This document shows positions 35,351-43,709 of a stretch of DNA of 64,000 nt, in pieces. The position numbers and the translations under genes were made by a program. This DNA comes from Oligoflexia bacterium. Its GTDB lineage: Bacteria; Bdellovibrionota; UBA1018. The notes beneath the pieces were generated by a model. That model ran no database searches. It was not told the origin of the DNA and was given only the letters and a program-made list of their open reading frames with translations. The stretch covers positions 124,001-188,000 of the forward strand of contig JACMNQ010000036.1 of assembly GCA_014378465.1 (NCBI GenBank), read 5' to 3'. Position 1 is the stretch's first letter. Each line of letters opens with the position of its first letter.

Positions 35351-36304
35351 TCACGGGGCCTGCACGTCGACGCAGGGATTGACCCCGGCCTTTTTCGGCA
35401 GCTGAAAGTTGTCGGGGTCGACGACTTTCCAACCGTGCGCGGAATCGACGCCCTGATCACAGGCGGCATCTCTGAGCACTTCAGGATGAACCAGTTCGTT
35501 GACGTTCTCGGGAATTTCTCTCCAGAGAAGAACGAGAGCGATGTGGTAGCGCGGGCCCTGGTAATAGTCGACTTTGATCGGCAATTCTGTTCCGGACTCG
35601 AGTCGAACGGACTGAGTAGCACACTTGAATCTGGTGGCGTGTGTTCCGTCATTGTCAATGAGGGTCTTGAAGACGTTTGACGAACCTGCGGCTGAACTCG
35701 AAGGGGAGTGGGTCGCAAGACCGGGTTCACCCACCTGCATGATCGCTCCATCATCGGCGGCGAGTGCAAACTGATATTTGCCGGGATGATCTCCGGCCTT
35801 GAGTCTGATCACGCTGTCGAAGTGAAGCGAAAACCATTCAATCAGCACTTCTCCCCTGGCGTTGGTGAGAGTGCTGCCTTCCTGGTTGGAAAATCCCTGG
35901 TCGAAGGCGCGAGTCGGAACATTCAACTGACTGAAGTACAGGTCGAGGTCAGGACTGGTGCCTTTTGACTGACAAGTGGCGACGCGGGCGCAGCGGTCAC
36001 CCGGCGTCGCCAGATAGAACAGTTTACCCAGCAGTCCATTCCTGCTGTTGCCGGAAGTCTTGTCACCTCCGAATGGATCGCAGACGACTCTGGTCGGATC
36101 CACGGGCATCCCGCCGGAGCTGCCATCCTGATTTGCGGCCGCAGTGATATCGCTTGAGGAAGATACTTCGGTGTCAGAACCGGGCACCTTTTGAAAGAAA
36201 GTTCTGGTGTCGCAACTGCAAAGAGCGCAACTGGTGATGCCCAGAAGCAGAATGCTGACCGATTGCTGGCTCAGATCAAGTCTCAAAACGAAATTTTTTT
36301 GCAT
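35351..36304 (-). CDS. Lipoprotein with PA14-like domain
   Basis: The 317-residue protein has a type II signal peptide with the lipobox ITSC at about residues 23-26. After a low-complexity Ser-rich linker and two Cys-containing stretches, a PA14-like domain appears: TNARGEVLIEWFSLHFDSVIRL, GKYQFALAADDGAIMQVG, LIDNDGTHAT and PIKVDYYQGPRYHIALVLLWRE. PA14 domains bind carbohydrate. It is likely on the outer membrane or facing the periplasm. Its stop is 3 bases from the stop of the convergent kinase gene. Confidence 0.75.
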   Translation of the reverse strand: MQKNFVLRLDLSQQSVSILLLGITSCALCSCDTRTFFQKVPGSDTEVSSSSDITAAANQDGSSGGMPVDPTRVVCDPFGGDKTSGNSRNGLLGKLFYLATPGDRCARVATCQSKGTSPDLDLYFSQLNVPTRAFDQGFSNQEGSTLTNARGEVLIEWFSLHFDSVIRLKAGDHPGKYQFALAADDGAIMQVGEPGLATHSPSSSAAGSSNVFKTLIDNDGTHATRFKCATQSVRLESGTELPIKVDYYQGPRYHIALVLLWREIPENVNELVHPEVLRDAACDQGVDSAHGWKVVDPDNFQLPKKAGVNPCVDVQAP

Positions 36305-36581
36305 GATGATTCCCCAGATTCCCTGTCAAAGTTGTCCGGCCCCTGTGTCGGGTGAATTCAAGTTTAATGCCGCGCATAAAGCCGTGATTTCATGAATTTA
36401 TGTCGCCACGGACACATTTCCAACTTTTTGACGCTGTCCAGAAGTAAGCCGGTTTCAGTGCCCTGACTGCGGAAATGTCGCTCGTCAGTACAAAATCCGG
36501 CCGACGTTGGCCTTTCGCCTGCAATGAAGAATCATCACTACACCGGTGTGTTTATAAAAATTTAAGAAAGGACATCCGAAC

Positions 36582-36881
36582 ATGTTTCACCTCATTGGAT
36601 TTATCGTCTTCGGTTTCATCGTCGGTCTGATCGCTCGAGCCATCATGCCCGGTCGCGACAATATGAGCATCCCCATGACCTGCCTGTTGGGCGTGGTGGG
36701 TTCCGTGGCTGCGGGCTGGTTGGGTCGTGCATTCAACTGGTATGGTCCAGAAGATGGCGCCGGATTCATCATGTCGACGATTGGAGCGGTCATCCTTCTC
36801 GTGATCTACAGTCGCGTCGTTTCGAAGCGTGGTGTTCTTGCTCGTTCAACCGACAAGAATTATCCACGTCGCGTCGCCTGA
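36582..36881 (+). CDS. GlsB/YeaQ/YmgE-family membrane protein
   Basis: The 99 residues are the complete family domain: three membrane helices with IVGLIARAIMPGRDNMS, CLLGVVGSVAAGWLGRA and STIGAVILLVIYSRV. The ribosome binding site AAAGGA precedes the ATG. The family is linked to general stress in Gram-negative bacteria. The molecular activity is not known. Confidence 0.88.
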   Translation: MFHLIGFIVFGFIVGLIARAIMPGRDNMSIPMTCLLGVVGSVAAGWLGRAFNWYGPEDGAGFIMSTIGAVILLVIYSRVVSKRGVLARSTDKNYPRRVA

Positions 36882-36952
36882 TCGACCTTTCTGTTGCCTT
36901 CGGTGTGTTGAAACATCGAGGGCATTTTTAATTTCAATCATCGGAATAACTC

Positions 36953-37396
36953 ATGAAACTCAAATACGACTTCTCCGTTCTCGCTTCACTCTGCATCCCG
37001 CTTCTGCTCGTGGCCCTGTCGGGATCGGGTTGCTCGTCCGCATCCCTCAGCGACGAATTTGAAAAAGTCATGCCGGAAATGACGACTCAGGAAGTGACGA
37101 AAGCCATGAAGACGGGGCCGTCTCGTTTCGAAGCGGTGGACAAGACCGATTATGCCAGCTGGTACTGGGGCAATGACTACTGCGTCCTGTTCAAGGGTGG
37201 GAAAGTCGTCGGCAAGAATTCAAGTGCAGAGGGAAAATCCGCGAGTGTCGGACCCGGCAAGTACGAAGAGAAGAATCCCGCACAGTGTCTGGCTCCTGGA
37301 CAGGTGGCCGAATCAGGTGCAGATCGAAGCATCAACATTCCTGGCATCGGAACGATCAAGCTGCCGAAGAGGGAATTGACCAGGAGCGCTCACTGA
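36953..37396 (+). CDS. Small lipoprotein of unknown function
   Basis: The 147-residue protein has a lipoprotein signal ending SGSGC. The mature part has SmpA/BamE-like elements (MPEMTTQEVTKAMKTGPSRFE ... YCVLFKGGKVVGK) like the lipoprotein at 10803-11309. It is probably periplasmic and lipid-anchored. The last 7 bases overlap the convergent DCC-protein gene. Confidence 0.7.
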   Translation: MKLKYDFSVLASLCIPLLLVALSGSGCSSASLSDEFEKVMPEMTTQEVTKAMKTGPSRFEAVDKTDYASWYWGNDYCVLFKGGKVVGKNSSAEGKSASVGPGKYEEKNPAQCLAPGQVAESGADRSINIPGIGTIKLPKRELTRSAH

Positions 37397-37797
37397 TCTC
37401 TGAAGCGGGCTCGCCATTCCGGAGACGGCAGGGGACAGGCATCCAGCTTTCCGAACCACTTGTAACGGTTTTTCGCGATCACTCCATACACGAAGTCACG
37501 AAGGGCGATGGGGAAGAGCCTGAAGCAGCGGAGAAGAGGCCAGGCGCCTGAAAGATGACTTGCGATCCTGAGGGCCGCATCAGACTTGAAATGGGCGCGC
37601 CCATCTTCGATGACGATCAGGGATTCCGGGCTTTCCGAAAGTTCAAGAGGCAGTTTCTGCGAGATCAGTGCATCACGTCCAAACTGAGACTGAAGTGATG
37701 CAAAGTTGAAATGGGCCTGCCGATCCCGCTTCAGGATGAACGCGACGCTTTTGTTGCAGAGTCCACACACCCCGTCATAGAGAATGAGAGCAGCCAT
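37390..37797 (-). CDS. Thiol-disulfide oxidoreductase-like DCC-family protein (DUF393)
   Basis: The ATG at 37797 gives 135 residues and places the family motif at the N-terminus: LILYDGVCGLCNKSVAFILKRD, where the C-x-x-C pair gives the family its name. The rest (FNFASLQSQFGRDAL, SDAALRIASHLSGAW, YGVIAKNRYKWFGK) matches DUF393 throughout. A thioredoxin-like fold is predicted for the family. The substrate is unknown. Confidence 0.9.
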   Translation of the reverse strand: MAALILYDGVCGLCNKSVAFILKRDRQAHFNFASLQSQFGRDALISQKLPLELSESPESLIVIEDGRAHFKSDAALRIASHLSGAWPLLRCFRLFPIALRDFVYGVIAKNRYKWFGKLDACPLPSPEWRARFRDQ

Positions 37798-37888
37798 GGC
37801 TGAAGCATAACTCCGACGGTGCTTGCGATGCACGCGTAATCAGAGTTAGGATGGGGTTCTCGATCACATCAATTTCTCTGGAGGCCTC

Positions 37889-38386
37889 ATGACGTTTTTC
37901 AAAAAAGAAATTCGCTTTTCTCTCGCTCTCTCGTCCCTTTCCGCACTTGCTCTTGCAACCCTTGCCGTGGGTGGCATCACTCTCTCGGCTCCGCAGGTCC
38001 AGGCCGCCGATGCCGTGAAGCAGATCAAACTGGGAACCAAAGGCGACACGCTCGCTTTTGACCAAGTCAAGCTCACTGCCAAACCGAAACAGAAGGTCAA
38101 AGTGACTTTCAAGAACAATGCGGGCAAGAGTTCCGGGATGCAGCACAATTTTGTTCTCGTCAAACCGGGAACGGATGCTGAAGTTGCCAACGCGGGAATC
38201 GCGGCCGGAGCGGAAAAGAACTGGACTCCGGCTTCGCCCAATATCATCGCAGCCACGAAACTCGCCAATCCGGGTGAAAGCCAGACCGTCGAATTCACGG
38301 CTCCTGAGCAGCCCGGCGATTACCCGTTCATCTGCACTTTTCCAGGTCATGCCGCTCTCATGAAGGGTGTGCTGACCGTCAAATGA
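37889..38386 (+). CDS. Azurin/auracyanin-type blue copper protein
   Basis: CTGGAGG before the ATG supports this start. A signal peptide (about residues 1-38) is followed by an azurin-like domain with all copper ligands: His in MQHNFVLV and the C-terminal set Cys, His, Met in FICTFPGHAALM. At 165 residues it is a single-domain cupredoxin that carries electrons in the periplasm. No partner oxidase or reductase genes are adjacent. A long hairpin follows the stop and probably ends the transcript. Confidence 0.92.
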   Translation: MTFFKKEIRFSLALSSLSALALATLAVGGITLSAPQVQAADAVKQIKLGTKGDTLAFDQVKLTAKPKQKVKVTFKNNAGKSSGMQHNFVLVKPGTDAEVANAGIAAGAEKNWTPASPNIIAATKLANPGESQTVEFTAPEQPGDYPFICTFPGHAALMKGVLTVK

Positions 38387-38395
38387 ACTGAATTC

Positions 38396-38452
38396 AAATC
38401 TTGCAAATTCAGGGGCAGAACGAAAATCCGGCCCCTGAACTTGCAAGATTTT
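38396..38452. terminator. Long bidirectional terminator hairpin after the cupredoxin gene
   Basis: AAATCTTGCAA, one mismatch, then TTCAGGGGC is mirrored by GCCCCTGAACTTGCAAGATTT, giving a stem of about 20 bp around a loop of 14 bases. The outer bases pair partly as well (TGAACT with AGTTCA). It begins 10 bases after the stop codon; the T-run is short. Confidence 0.7.
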
Positions 38453-38668
38453 GAGTTCACGGGTTGATCAGGGAGTGCTCGATTCGACACCCATTCGGTT
38501 GACGACTGTCTGACCCTTGGACAGTTTTTTCCCGTGCATCGACATGGACCGGCATCACGGTCAGGCAACATGGATGTAGGTCGTGAGATTCATTGGAGTC
38601 AATCTGTCCGGCCATTCGAAGATCCAAGAGGTCGGCTCGGGTATCAGTCTTGCTGAAGGGCCAGTACC

Positions 38669-40111
38669 ATGCGGAGTCGTTCCATCCTGAAAAAGCCGGG
38701 CACCCGTCCCGGCGCCACCTCGAGCCTCCCCAGCGGATTTCTGCTCCTGGCGACCCTCGCGGTCGCACTCGGACTCACCTGGGGCTGTGGCAAGTATGTG
38801 GCGAAACCTCAGGCCCGTGGAGAACAACTCCTGGGCGACACTCCCGGTGGCGAACCCTCAGAGGCGCCCCTTGACAAAATTCGCGTCAGTTGTCCTCGTG
38901 GAACCTGCAGCAGTTCGATCGCCATGATCCTCGCGCCGGCCGGGGATCGTCCCCAGGCCGCACTTCAGACCTGCACCGGCTTTCTGGTCGCCGAGGATCT
39001 CCTGGCGACGAGCGCGGAGTGTCTTCCCAGAAGCCTGCGCGTGGCGGGAACCTCCTGCCGTGGAATAGTTCAGACTTTTTTCATGAAAACCCCCGCCAAT
39101 CCCTCGGGTCAGGTGGACTGTTCGCAGATTGTTTCCGTCTCCGCTCCCGCTCCCGGTGACCGGGTGGAAACCTCCGTCTCCTTCGCTTTTTTGCGGCTGG
39201 CTCATCCGGTCCGAGCGGAAATCCTCGAACTTTCGGACGAAGGTTTTCATCCGGATGAAAGTTATCGCAGTCTTCGGATCCAGACCCCTTCGAATCAGTC
39301 CTACCAGGGGCAGATTCAGACGGTTCAGTGCCGTGCTCTCCAGGGATCGATGGCCTTGCCTGAGTACACGCAGGACACTTCACCGCAGGTCAGTCTGAGG
39401 GATTGTTCTCTCGAAGCGAACACTCGCGGTTCTCCGCTTCTCGATGACGTGGGTAAAGTTCGGGGAATCCTGCACTCGGCCCCTTCAAATCAGAAGATGG
39501 CCCCCCTTGAAAAACTGATTCTCAAGGGCACTCGTCGCCCCATCGTTTTCGCCAGCAATGCAGCCTGCATTCGCGTCCCGGGAAAAAACTCCGCGCGTCC
39601 GTTTCCCGCAGGTTGTCAGACTTCAGTTTCCGAAAGTGCCGATTCGGTGGATGTGATGCAGGAAGCCAACGGAGCTCTGGCCAGGATGGAGCAGCAGTCC
39701 CAGGTTCAGCTCAAAGCTCTGCTCGGAGTCTGGGCAACGCAACATGACCGCCTTCAGTGGAAACTCGACTACAATGCCGCCACCCTGGAGTACTACCCGG
39801 TGCCTGTCTGTTTCAATCCGGTCGGAAACTGGATCAGTCAATACAAGAAGGCGACTTTTGGTTATCAGAGGGATGCCCGCGAAGCCGTGCAGTCCCTCTC
39901 CTGGAGCATCAGTGTCGGTTTGAATTCATACATGCAGCCTACCCTCGACATCGACGAGGAAATCCAGAGCGGACTTATGGATTTCAGCCCCGTCGAGATC
40001 TGGAAAAAGCGCAGGACTCAGGCTGCCTTCAGAATCATCCAGGAAGATCGCACTCGAACCGTCTTTGACGGAGTGCTCGAAATCTGTCCAGAGTCCGACT
40101 CAGGTCGCTGA
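38669..40111 (+). CDS. Serine-protease-like lipoprotein without the catalytic triad
   Basis: The 480-residue protein has an N-terminal hydrophobic segment ending in a Cys (LTWGC), a possible atypical lipobox. The next 230 residues resemble a trypsin-like (S1) fold: CTGFLVAEDLLATSAEC corresponds to the usual TAAHC region, VSFAFLRLA to DIALLKL, and NTRGSPLLDDVGKVRGIL to GNSGSP. At all three places the catalytic residue appears replaced (His by Glu, Asp by Ser or Phe, Ser by Arg or Thr). The C-terminal 200 residues are unknown. It may bind peptides or act as a decoy. Confidence 0.6.
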   Translation: MRSRSILKKPGTRPGATSSLPSGFLLLATLAVALGLTWGCGKYVAKPQARGEQLLGDTPGGEPSEAPLDKIRVSCPRGTCSSSIAMILAPAGDRPQAALQTCTGFLVAEDLLATSAECLPRSLRVAGTSCRGIVQTFFMKTPANPSGQVDCSQIVSVSAPAPGDRVETSVSFAFLRLAHPVRAEILELSDEGFHPDESYRSLRIQTPSNQSYQGQIQTVQCRALQGSMALPEYTQDTSPQVSLRDCSLEANTRGSPLLDDVGKVRGILHSAPSNQKMAPLEKLILKGTRRPIVFASNAACIRVPGKNSARPFPAGCQTSVSESADSVDVMQEANGALARMEQQSQVQLKALLGVWATQHDRLQWKLDYNAATLEYYPVPVCFNPVGNWISQYKKATFGYQRDAREAVQSLSWSISVGLNSYMQPTLDIDEEIQSGLMDFSPVEIWKKRRTQAAFRIIQEDRTRTVFDGVLEICPESDSGR

Positions 40112-40444
40112 GAGCAGCCAGTACATGCCATTGCTCAGAAGAGCGATGAGGATGGAGGCCAGAATCGCGGTCAGCCAGCTTTTGATTTCAAAGCCCGGAG
40201 TGAGCGCGGCACAGAGCTTCAGGATCATCGCGTTGACCACGATCGTGAACAGGCCCAAGGTCAGGATGTTCAGGGGCAGAGTGAGAAACAGCAGGATCGG
40301 GCGCACGAGGATGTTGGCAAGGCCGATCACGACCGCGGTGATCAGCGCGGATTTGAATCCCGCCACTTTGAAGCCAGGCAGAAAGTACGCGGTTCCGAGC
40401 AGTGAGAGAGCGGCGACGAACCAGGTGATGAGAATGGAATACAT
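40100..40444 (-). CDS. Phage-holin-type small membrane protein (holin 4 superfamily II)
   Basis: The 114 residues contain four membrane helices and the family sequences FLPGFKVAGFKSALITAVVIGLAN and RPILLFLTLPLNILTLGLFTIVVNA. The family is widespread in bacterial chromosomes without a link to phage; the name comes from an early annotation. Its end overlaps the convergent protease-like gene by 12 bases. A good ribosome binding site (AAGGAGAC) precedes the start. Confidence 0.9.
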   Translation of the reverse strand: MYSILITWFVAALSLLGTAYFLPGFKVAGFKSALITAVVIGLANILVRPILLFLTLPLNILTLGLFTIVVNAMILKLCAALTPGFEIKSWLTAILASILIALLSNGMYWLLSAT

Positions 40445-40463
40445 GATGAAAAGTCTCCTTGAA

Positions 40464-41648
40464 TCAGGTGGAAGGTTTCTTGCTGGGCCGTTGGTTGCGC
40501 AGAAGCCGATCGAGTCCCACCATCTGATCGAGTCGAGTGTTTGCGAGCGCTTCAGGATCGCTGCTCATGGACAGCGCCAAAGCCTGGAGGGTGGGAATTG
40601 AACTGTATTCAAAGAGAATCTTGAGCAGACCCGTGAGAGGAATGGCGAAGATCAGGCCCAGCGTACCCCAGAGGTAGCCCCAGCCGATCAGAGCGATGGT
40701 GGAATAGGTGGCATTCAGATTGACGCGTGAGCCGAGAAGTTTCGGAGTCACGACGTTGGCCACCGTGAAGTGGATGACGATGCTGAGCAGAAGGAGGGAC
40801 AGGGCAACGCCGGCTCCGAGTCCCTGAGAAAGCGCCTGAAGAGCCGGAAAAACCGCGCAGAGGATGGAGCCCACGAACGGAATCTCGTTCAGCACTCCGG
40901 AAACGATCGCCAGACTGAAGGCGCCGTGCAGTTTGAAAGCGAGAAACAGCACGAGGAAGATGGCCGAGGAAATCACGGCCAGAATCAGATTTCCCACGAA
41001 AAAAGCCTGAGAAAGACGAGTGATCTCCTTCCAGACCTTGCGGGTCTGGTCTTCGGAGCCGTACAGGCTCGAAAAAAAGAGGGACAGAGTCTTTTTCTCC
41101 AGAATCATGAACCAGGTCAGAAGGGGAATGAGGAGTGACATGGTCAGGAAGGAGAGGACGGAGCCTGCACCACTGACCATGTGAGAAAAAGAAATGGCTG
41201 AAAGAACCGAATGGGATGCGGCTGAATCGGAAGCGGCATTGGTGACTTCGCTCGCTCCCTGAACCTTCTCAGTCGGTGTGGTCGGGTCAATCATCAGAAA
41301 CTGAAAGTGGTTCTGGAGTTCCTTGAGGTGATTCAGAATGACGGCCTGATAGGACTGCACCTGTTTGAGCAGATTGGATGCCACTGAATAGAAGAGTCCC
41401 GTGAAAGCGGCGAGAATGAGAATCGCGATGATCGCGCCGATGAGGGAAGGCAGGGCGGGGTGAAGGTTGCGGCGTTTGAAGTAGGCCACCCAGGGATCCA
41501 TGAGTGCGAACAGAAAGAAGGATGTCACGACCAGCAGGCAGAGAGGGCCCGCGTGATAAAAGATGAAACCGATCACATAGGTGAGGAAGAGGAACTGAAG
41601 AAGGCCAAAGCGGCTCTTTTCGAGGGAAGGCTCCGGGGTGCTGATCAT
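40464..41648 (-). CDS. AI-2E family transporter
   Basis: The 394-residue membrane protein has about eight helices with the family features: the paired helices at the N-terminus (FLTYVIGFIFYHAGPLCLLV), a soluble middle part (about 95-150) and the C-terminal GVLNEIPFVGSILCAVFPAL and GSRVNLNATYSTIALIGWGYLWGTLGLIFAIPLTGLLKI. Members export AI-2 or act as Na+/H+ antiporters, so the substrate is open. The holin-like gene follows 19 bases downstream and may share its transcript. Confidence 0.9.
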   Translation of the reverse strand: MISTPEPSLEKSRFGLLQFLFLTYVIGFIFYHAGPLCLLVVTSFFLFALMDPWVAYFKRRNLHPALPSLIGAIIAILILAAFTGLFYSVASNLLKQVQSYQAVILNHLKELQNHFQFLMIDPTTPTEKVQGASEVTNAASDSAASHSVLSAISFSHMVSGAGSVLSFLTMSLLIPLLTWFMILEKKTLSLFFSSLYGSEDQTRKVWKEITRLSQAFFVGNLILAVISSAIFLVLFLAFKLHGAFSLAIVSGVLNEIPFVGSILCAVFPALQALSQGLGAGVALSLLLLSIVIHFTVANVVTPKLLGSRVNLNATYSTIALIGWGYLWGTLGLIFAIPLTGLLKILFEYSSIPTLQALALSMSSDPEALANTRLDQMVGLDRLLRNQRPSKKPST

Positions 41649-41680
41649 GCACCTGGACTACCTGAAGAAAGTCTCAAAGG

Positions 41681-43168
41681 CTACGTCAGAAGTACGAAGT
41701 GAGAACTTCCGGGACGTGACGGCGCGAGTTCACTCATTCCTTCGCAGAGGACAAGTTTCTCCGCAGCCACGAACATCATGCTCGAGGGTGAAAAAGCGGC
41801 TGCCTCGATGACCTCTTTTCGCTCAGGATGGAAGAGTACGAACTCCAGGTTCCGTCCGGATTTCTGGAAGTCGATCACGAGGTGGCGCATTTGAGTTGCG
41901 TCGCGCTCCTGCGTCCCCGCTTTGAGGAGTTGCCGATTGACGAGGCATTCGGCGCCCAGTTCCGCGGGCCAGAGGATTTCGAGCCGAGCAAAGCTCGTGT
42001 CGATCGTTTTGCTGATGATCAGATCTCCTCGCATCTGAATATCGCGGATCACTCGGGGCCGTCTCCCTTCACGCAGTTCCAGAAATTTCGGTGGTCGAAT
42101 TTCCGGAGCCGCGGTGAACGTGAGTCTTGGAAATTGCCTGTCAAAGAAAGTGAGGTACTGGACCGGATCCACTTGCAGAGTTCTGCAGAAGTTCTGGAAC
42201 TGCCTCCAGAGAGGGAGAGAGGCCAGCTGATCTTCGTGCAGCCCGGGACTGAAAGTTTGGAGAGTGGGAAGCGGCGCGCCTTTCTGCAGATCCCGCTGCA
42301 GACTTTCCAGAATGCGGATTCGAAGCTCACAGAGCAGAAAAACCTCGTGCGCGCTTCTCAAAGCTTCGACTGCCCGGTCCTCGATGAAAAAAAGAGGAGC
42401 ACGGTATTTGTAAAGAGACGGCGCGCTGTGTTTGTCTTCGGCGAGCTTGCTGCCGGCAAAGTGCGTCTGAATGGCTTCAGCTGAAAGGGCGCTTCGCAGG
42501 GAGCCTTCTGCAGCGCTGGGTGAATTGCAGCGCGCGATCAGTTCAGAAAGTTTCTCGAGAGAATTCAGTTTTCCCGGCGCGTGGTGGGCGTGCGGGTCAA
42601 GGGCATGCTCATCCATTCGCATGCAATTGCCACCAGGACCCACGTCCACGCCCATGAAGGGATAGGTGAGGCACGGATGATTGTGAAGGGTCGTGATGTA
42701 AGCGATCACCAGTTCAGGCTGCAGCACAAGTGGATTCGTTGCGGGCGAGAGCCCTGCCAGATTGATGTGACAGCCCCCTTCGGTACCCGTTCTGATCCCG
42801 TACCACCAGTTTCGGTAAGGTACGAGGCCACTTCTTTCAGCGGCTTCGAAAAGGGGGTTCAACCGTGCTTCGATTTCGGAAATTAAAAGAGGCTGCGTCT
42901 TCACTTCAATGCTGCCGGGATCCATAGTCACGACGAATGAGGGGTGACCCTGGCCATCGAAAGTTTCATATTGGAGGTGACTGTGGACGTCCGCGCTTTC
43001 AATGAAGGAGCCGCCCGAGATCGTGGCGAGATTTTCCGCGAGCGCCTTCATTTTCTCAAGCTTCAGCGGAGTGTTCGAGTTAGCGACGAATCCGGGATCC
43101 ATCCACCAGTCGGGAGTGGTGAAGGTCTGTTCAAAGCCGAAGCTCAACTGGCTTCGCAGATCGTTCAT
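41681..43168 (-). CDS. Stand-alone DUF2126 protein, amidoligase-type
   Basis: The 495-residue protein matches DUF2126: FVVTMDPGSIEVKTQP (about 79-93), GIRTGTEGGCHINLAGLSPATN (about 124-145), YITTLHNHPCLTYPF and GPGGNCMRMDEH. In known proteins this domain is usually joined to a transglutaminase-like domain in one chain of about 1100 residues; here it stands alone. It belongs to the glutamine-synthetase/GCS-like carboxylate-amine ligase fold, so an ATP-dependent amide or peptide ligation is inferred. Its ATG overlaps the stop of the GbsR-like regulator by 4 bases, so the two are coupled. Confidence 0.7.
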   Translation of the reverse strand: MNDLRSQLSFGFEQTFTTPDWWMDPGFVANSNTPLKLEKMKALAENLATISGGSFIESADVHSHLQYETFDGQGHPSFVVTMDPGSIEVKTQPLLISEIEARLNPLFEAAERSGLVPYRNWWYGIRTGTEGGCHINLAGLSPATNPLVLQPELVIAYITTLHNHPCLTYPFMGVDVGPGGNCMRMDEHALDPHAHHAPGKLNSLEKLSELIARCNSPSAAEGSLRSALSAEAIQTHFAGSKLAEDKHSAPSLYKYRAPLFFIEDRAVEALRSAHEVFLLCELRIRILESLQRDLQKGAPLPTLQTFSPGLHEDQLASLPLWRQFQNFCRTLQVDPVQYLTFFDRQFPRLTFTAAPEIRPPKFLELREGRRPRVIRDIQMRGDLIISKTIDTSFARLEILWPAELGAECLVNRQLLKAGTQERDATQMRHLVIDFQKSGRNLEFVLFHPERKEVIEAAAFSPSSMMFVAAEKLVLCEGMSELAPSRPGSSHFVLLT

Positions 43169-43650
43169 GGTCCAATCAGGCCTTCAAGAATCGCCTGAGC
43201 ACCGGAGATGAATTGGCTGACTTCATGCGCTTTCGTCAGATTGATTGAAGGTGTGGGCTTCTTTTCAGAAAGCGCGACGAGTTTCGTGATCGCAGCCGAC
43301 GAACGCTCCAGAAGTTTCCTTTCACGACCGCGCAGCACGCCCGTGATGACTTTCATGAGGTCGGGGGAGGTCTCGTAGTAAATGGTCCGCCCATGGCCGC
43401 GCGAAACTTCACGGATCACGCCACGGGTGAGGAGCTCCGGCAGGGCAAGGCTGACCAGGGATTTGGATACTCCGAGGGTCCTGGAGATTTCGACCGCCGA
43501 AAGGGCTTCGGGACTGAGGTGGAGAAAAGCCCAGAGTCTCCCCTGAATCTTGCGGAACCCCCAGTACTGGATGAAATCCCCCACGCTATCGATGAATTCG
43601 AGAGCTTCCGGGGGCAGGGCAGGTGGTCTGTGTGCGGGGCTTGCTTTCAT
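43165..43650 (-). CDS. GbsR/MarR-family transcriptional regulator
   Basis: The 161-residue protein begins with a polar stretch, then FIDSVGDFIQYWGFRKIQGRLWAFLHLSPE, the GbsR-type N-terminus. A winged helix-turn-helix follows (LSAVEISRTLGVSKSLVSLALPELLTRGVIREVSRGHGRTIYYE). Members regulate choline/betaine uptake or carotenoid genes in other bacteria. It is translationally coupled to the DUF2126 gene and transcribed away from the polyprenyl synthase gene, with an operator-like palindrome between them. Confidence 0.85.
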   Translation of the reverse strand: MKASPAHRPPALPPEALEFIDSVGDFIQYWGFRKIQGRLWAFLHLSPEALSAVEISRTLGVSKSLVSLALPELLTRGVIREVSRGHGRTIYYETSPDLMKVITGVLRGRERKLLERSSAAITKLVALSEKKPTPSINLTKAHEVSQFISGAQAILEGLIGP

Positions 43651-43686
43651 TGCTCATGGTCATACCTCAACTTCTTGATCTTTTAA

Positions 43687-43706
43687 AGTTTAAGATGTAT
43701 TAAACT
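43687..43706. promoter_or_regulatory. Operator candidate between regulator and polyprenyl synthase
   Basis: AGTTTAA and TTAAACT form a perfect inverted repeat around GATGTA in the 59-base spacer between the divergent genes. Dimeric MarR/GbsR proteins bind repeats of this size. TATAAT overlaps its right arm and the ATG at 43710, so bound regulator would block both directions. Confidence 0.6.
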
Positions 43707-43709
43707 ATA

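Noticed and set aside
40100-40444. Prophage lysis gene
   Set aside because: The holin-type family is common in bacterial chromosomes and no other phage gene is near.
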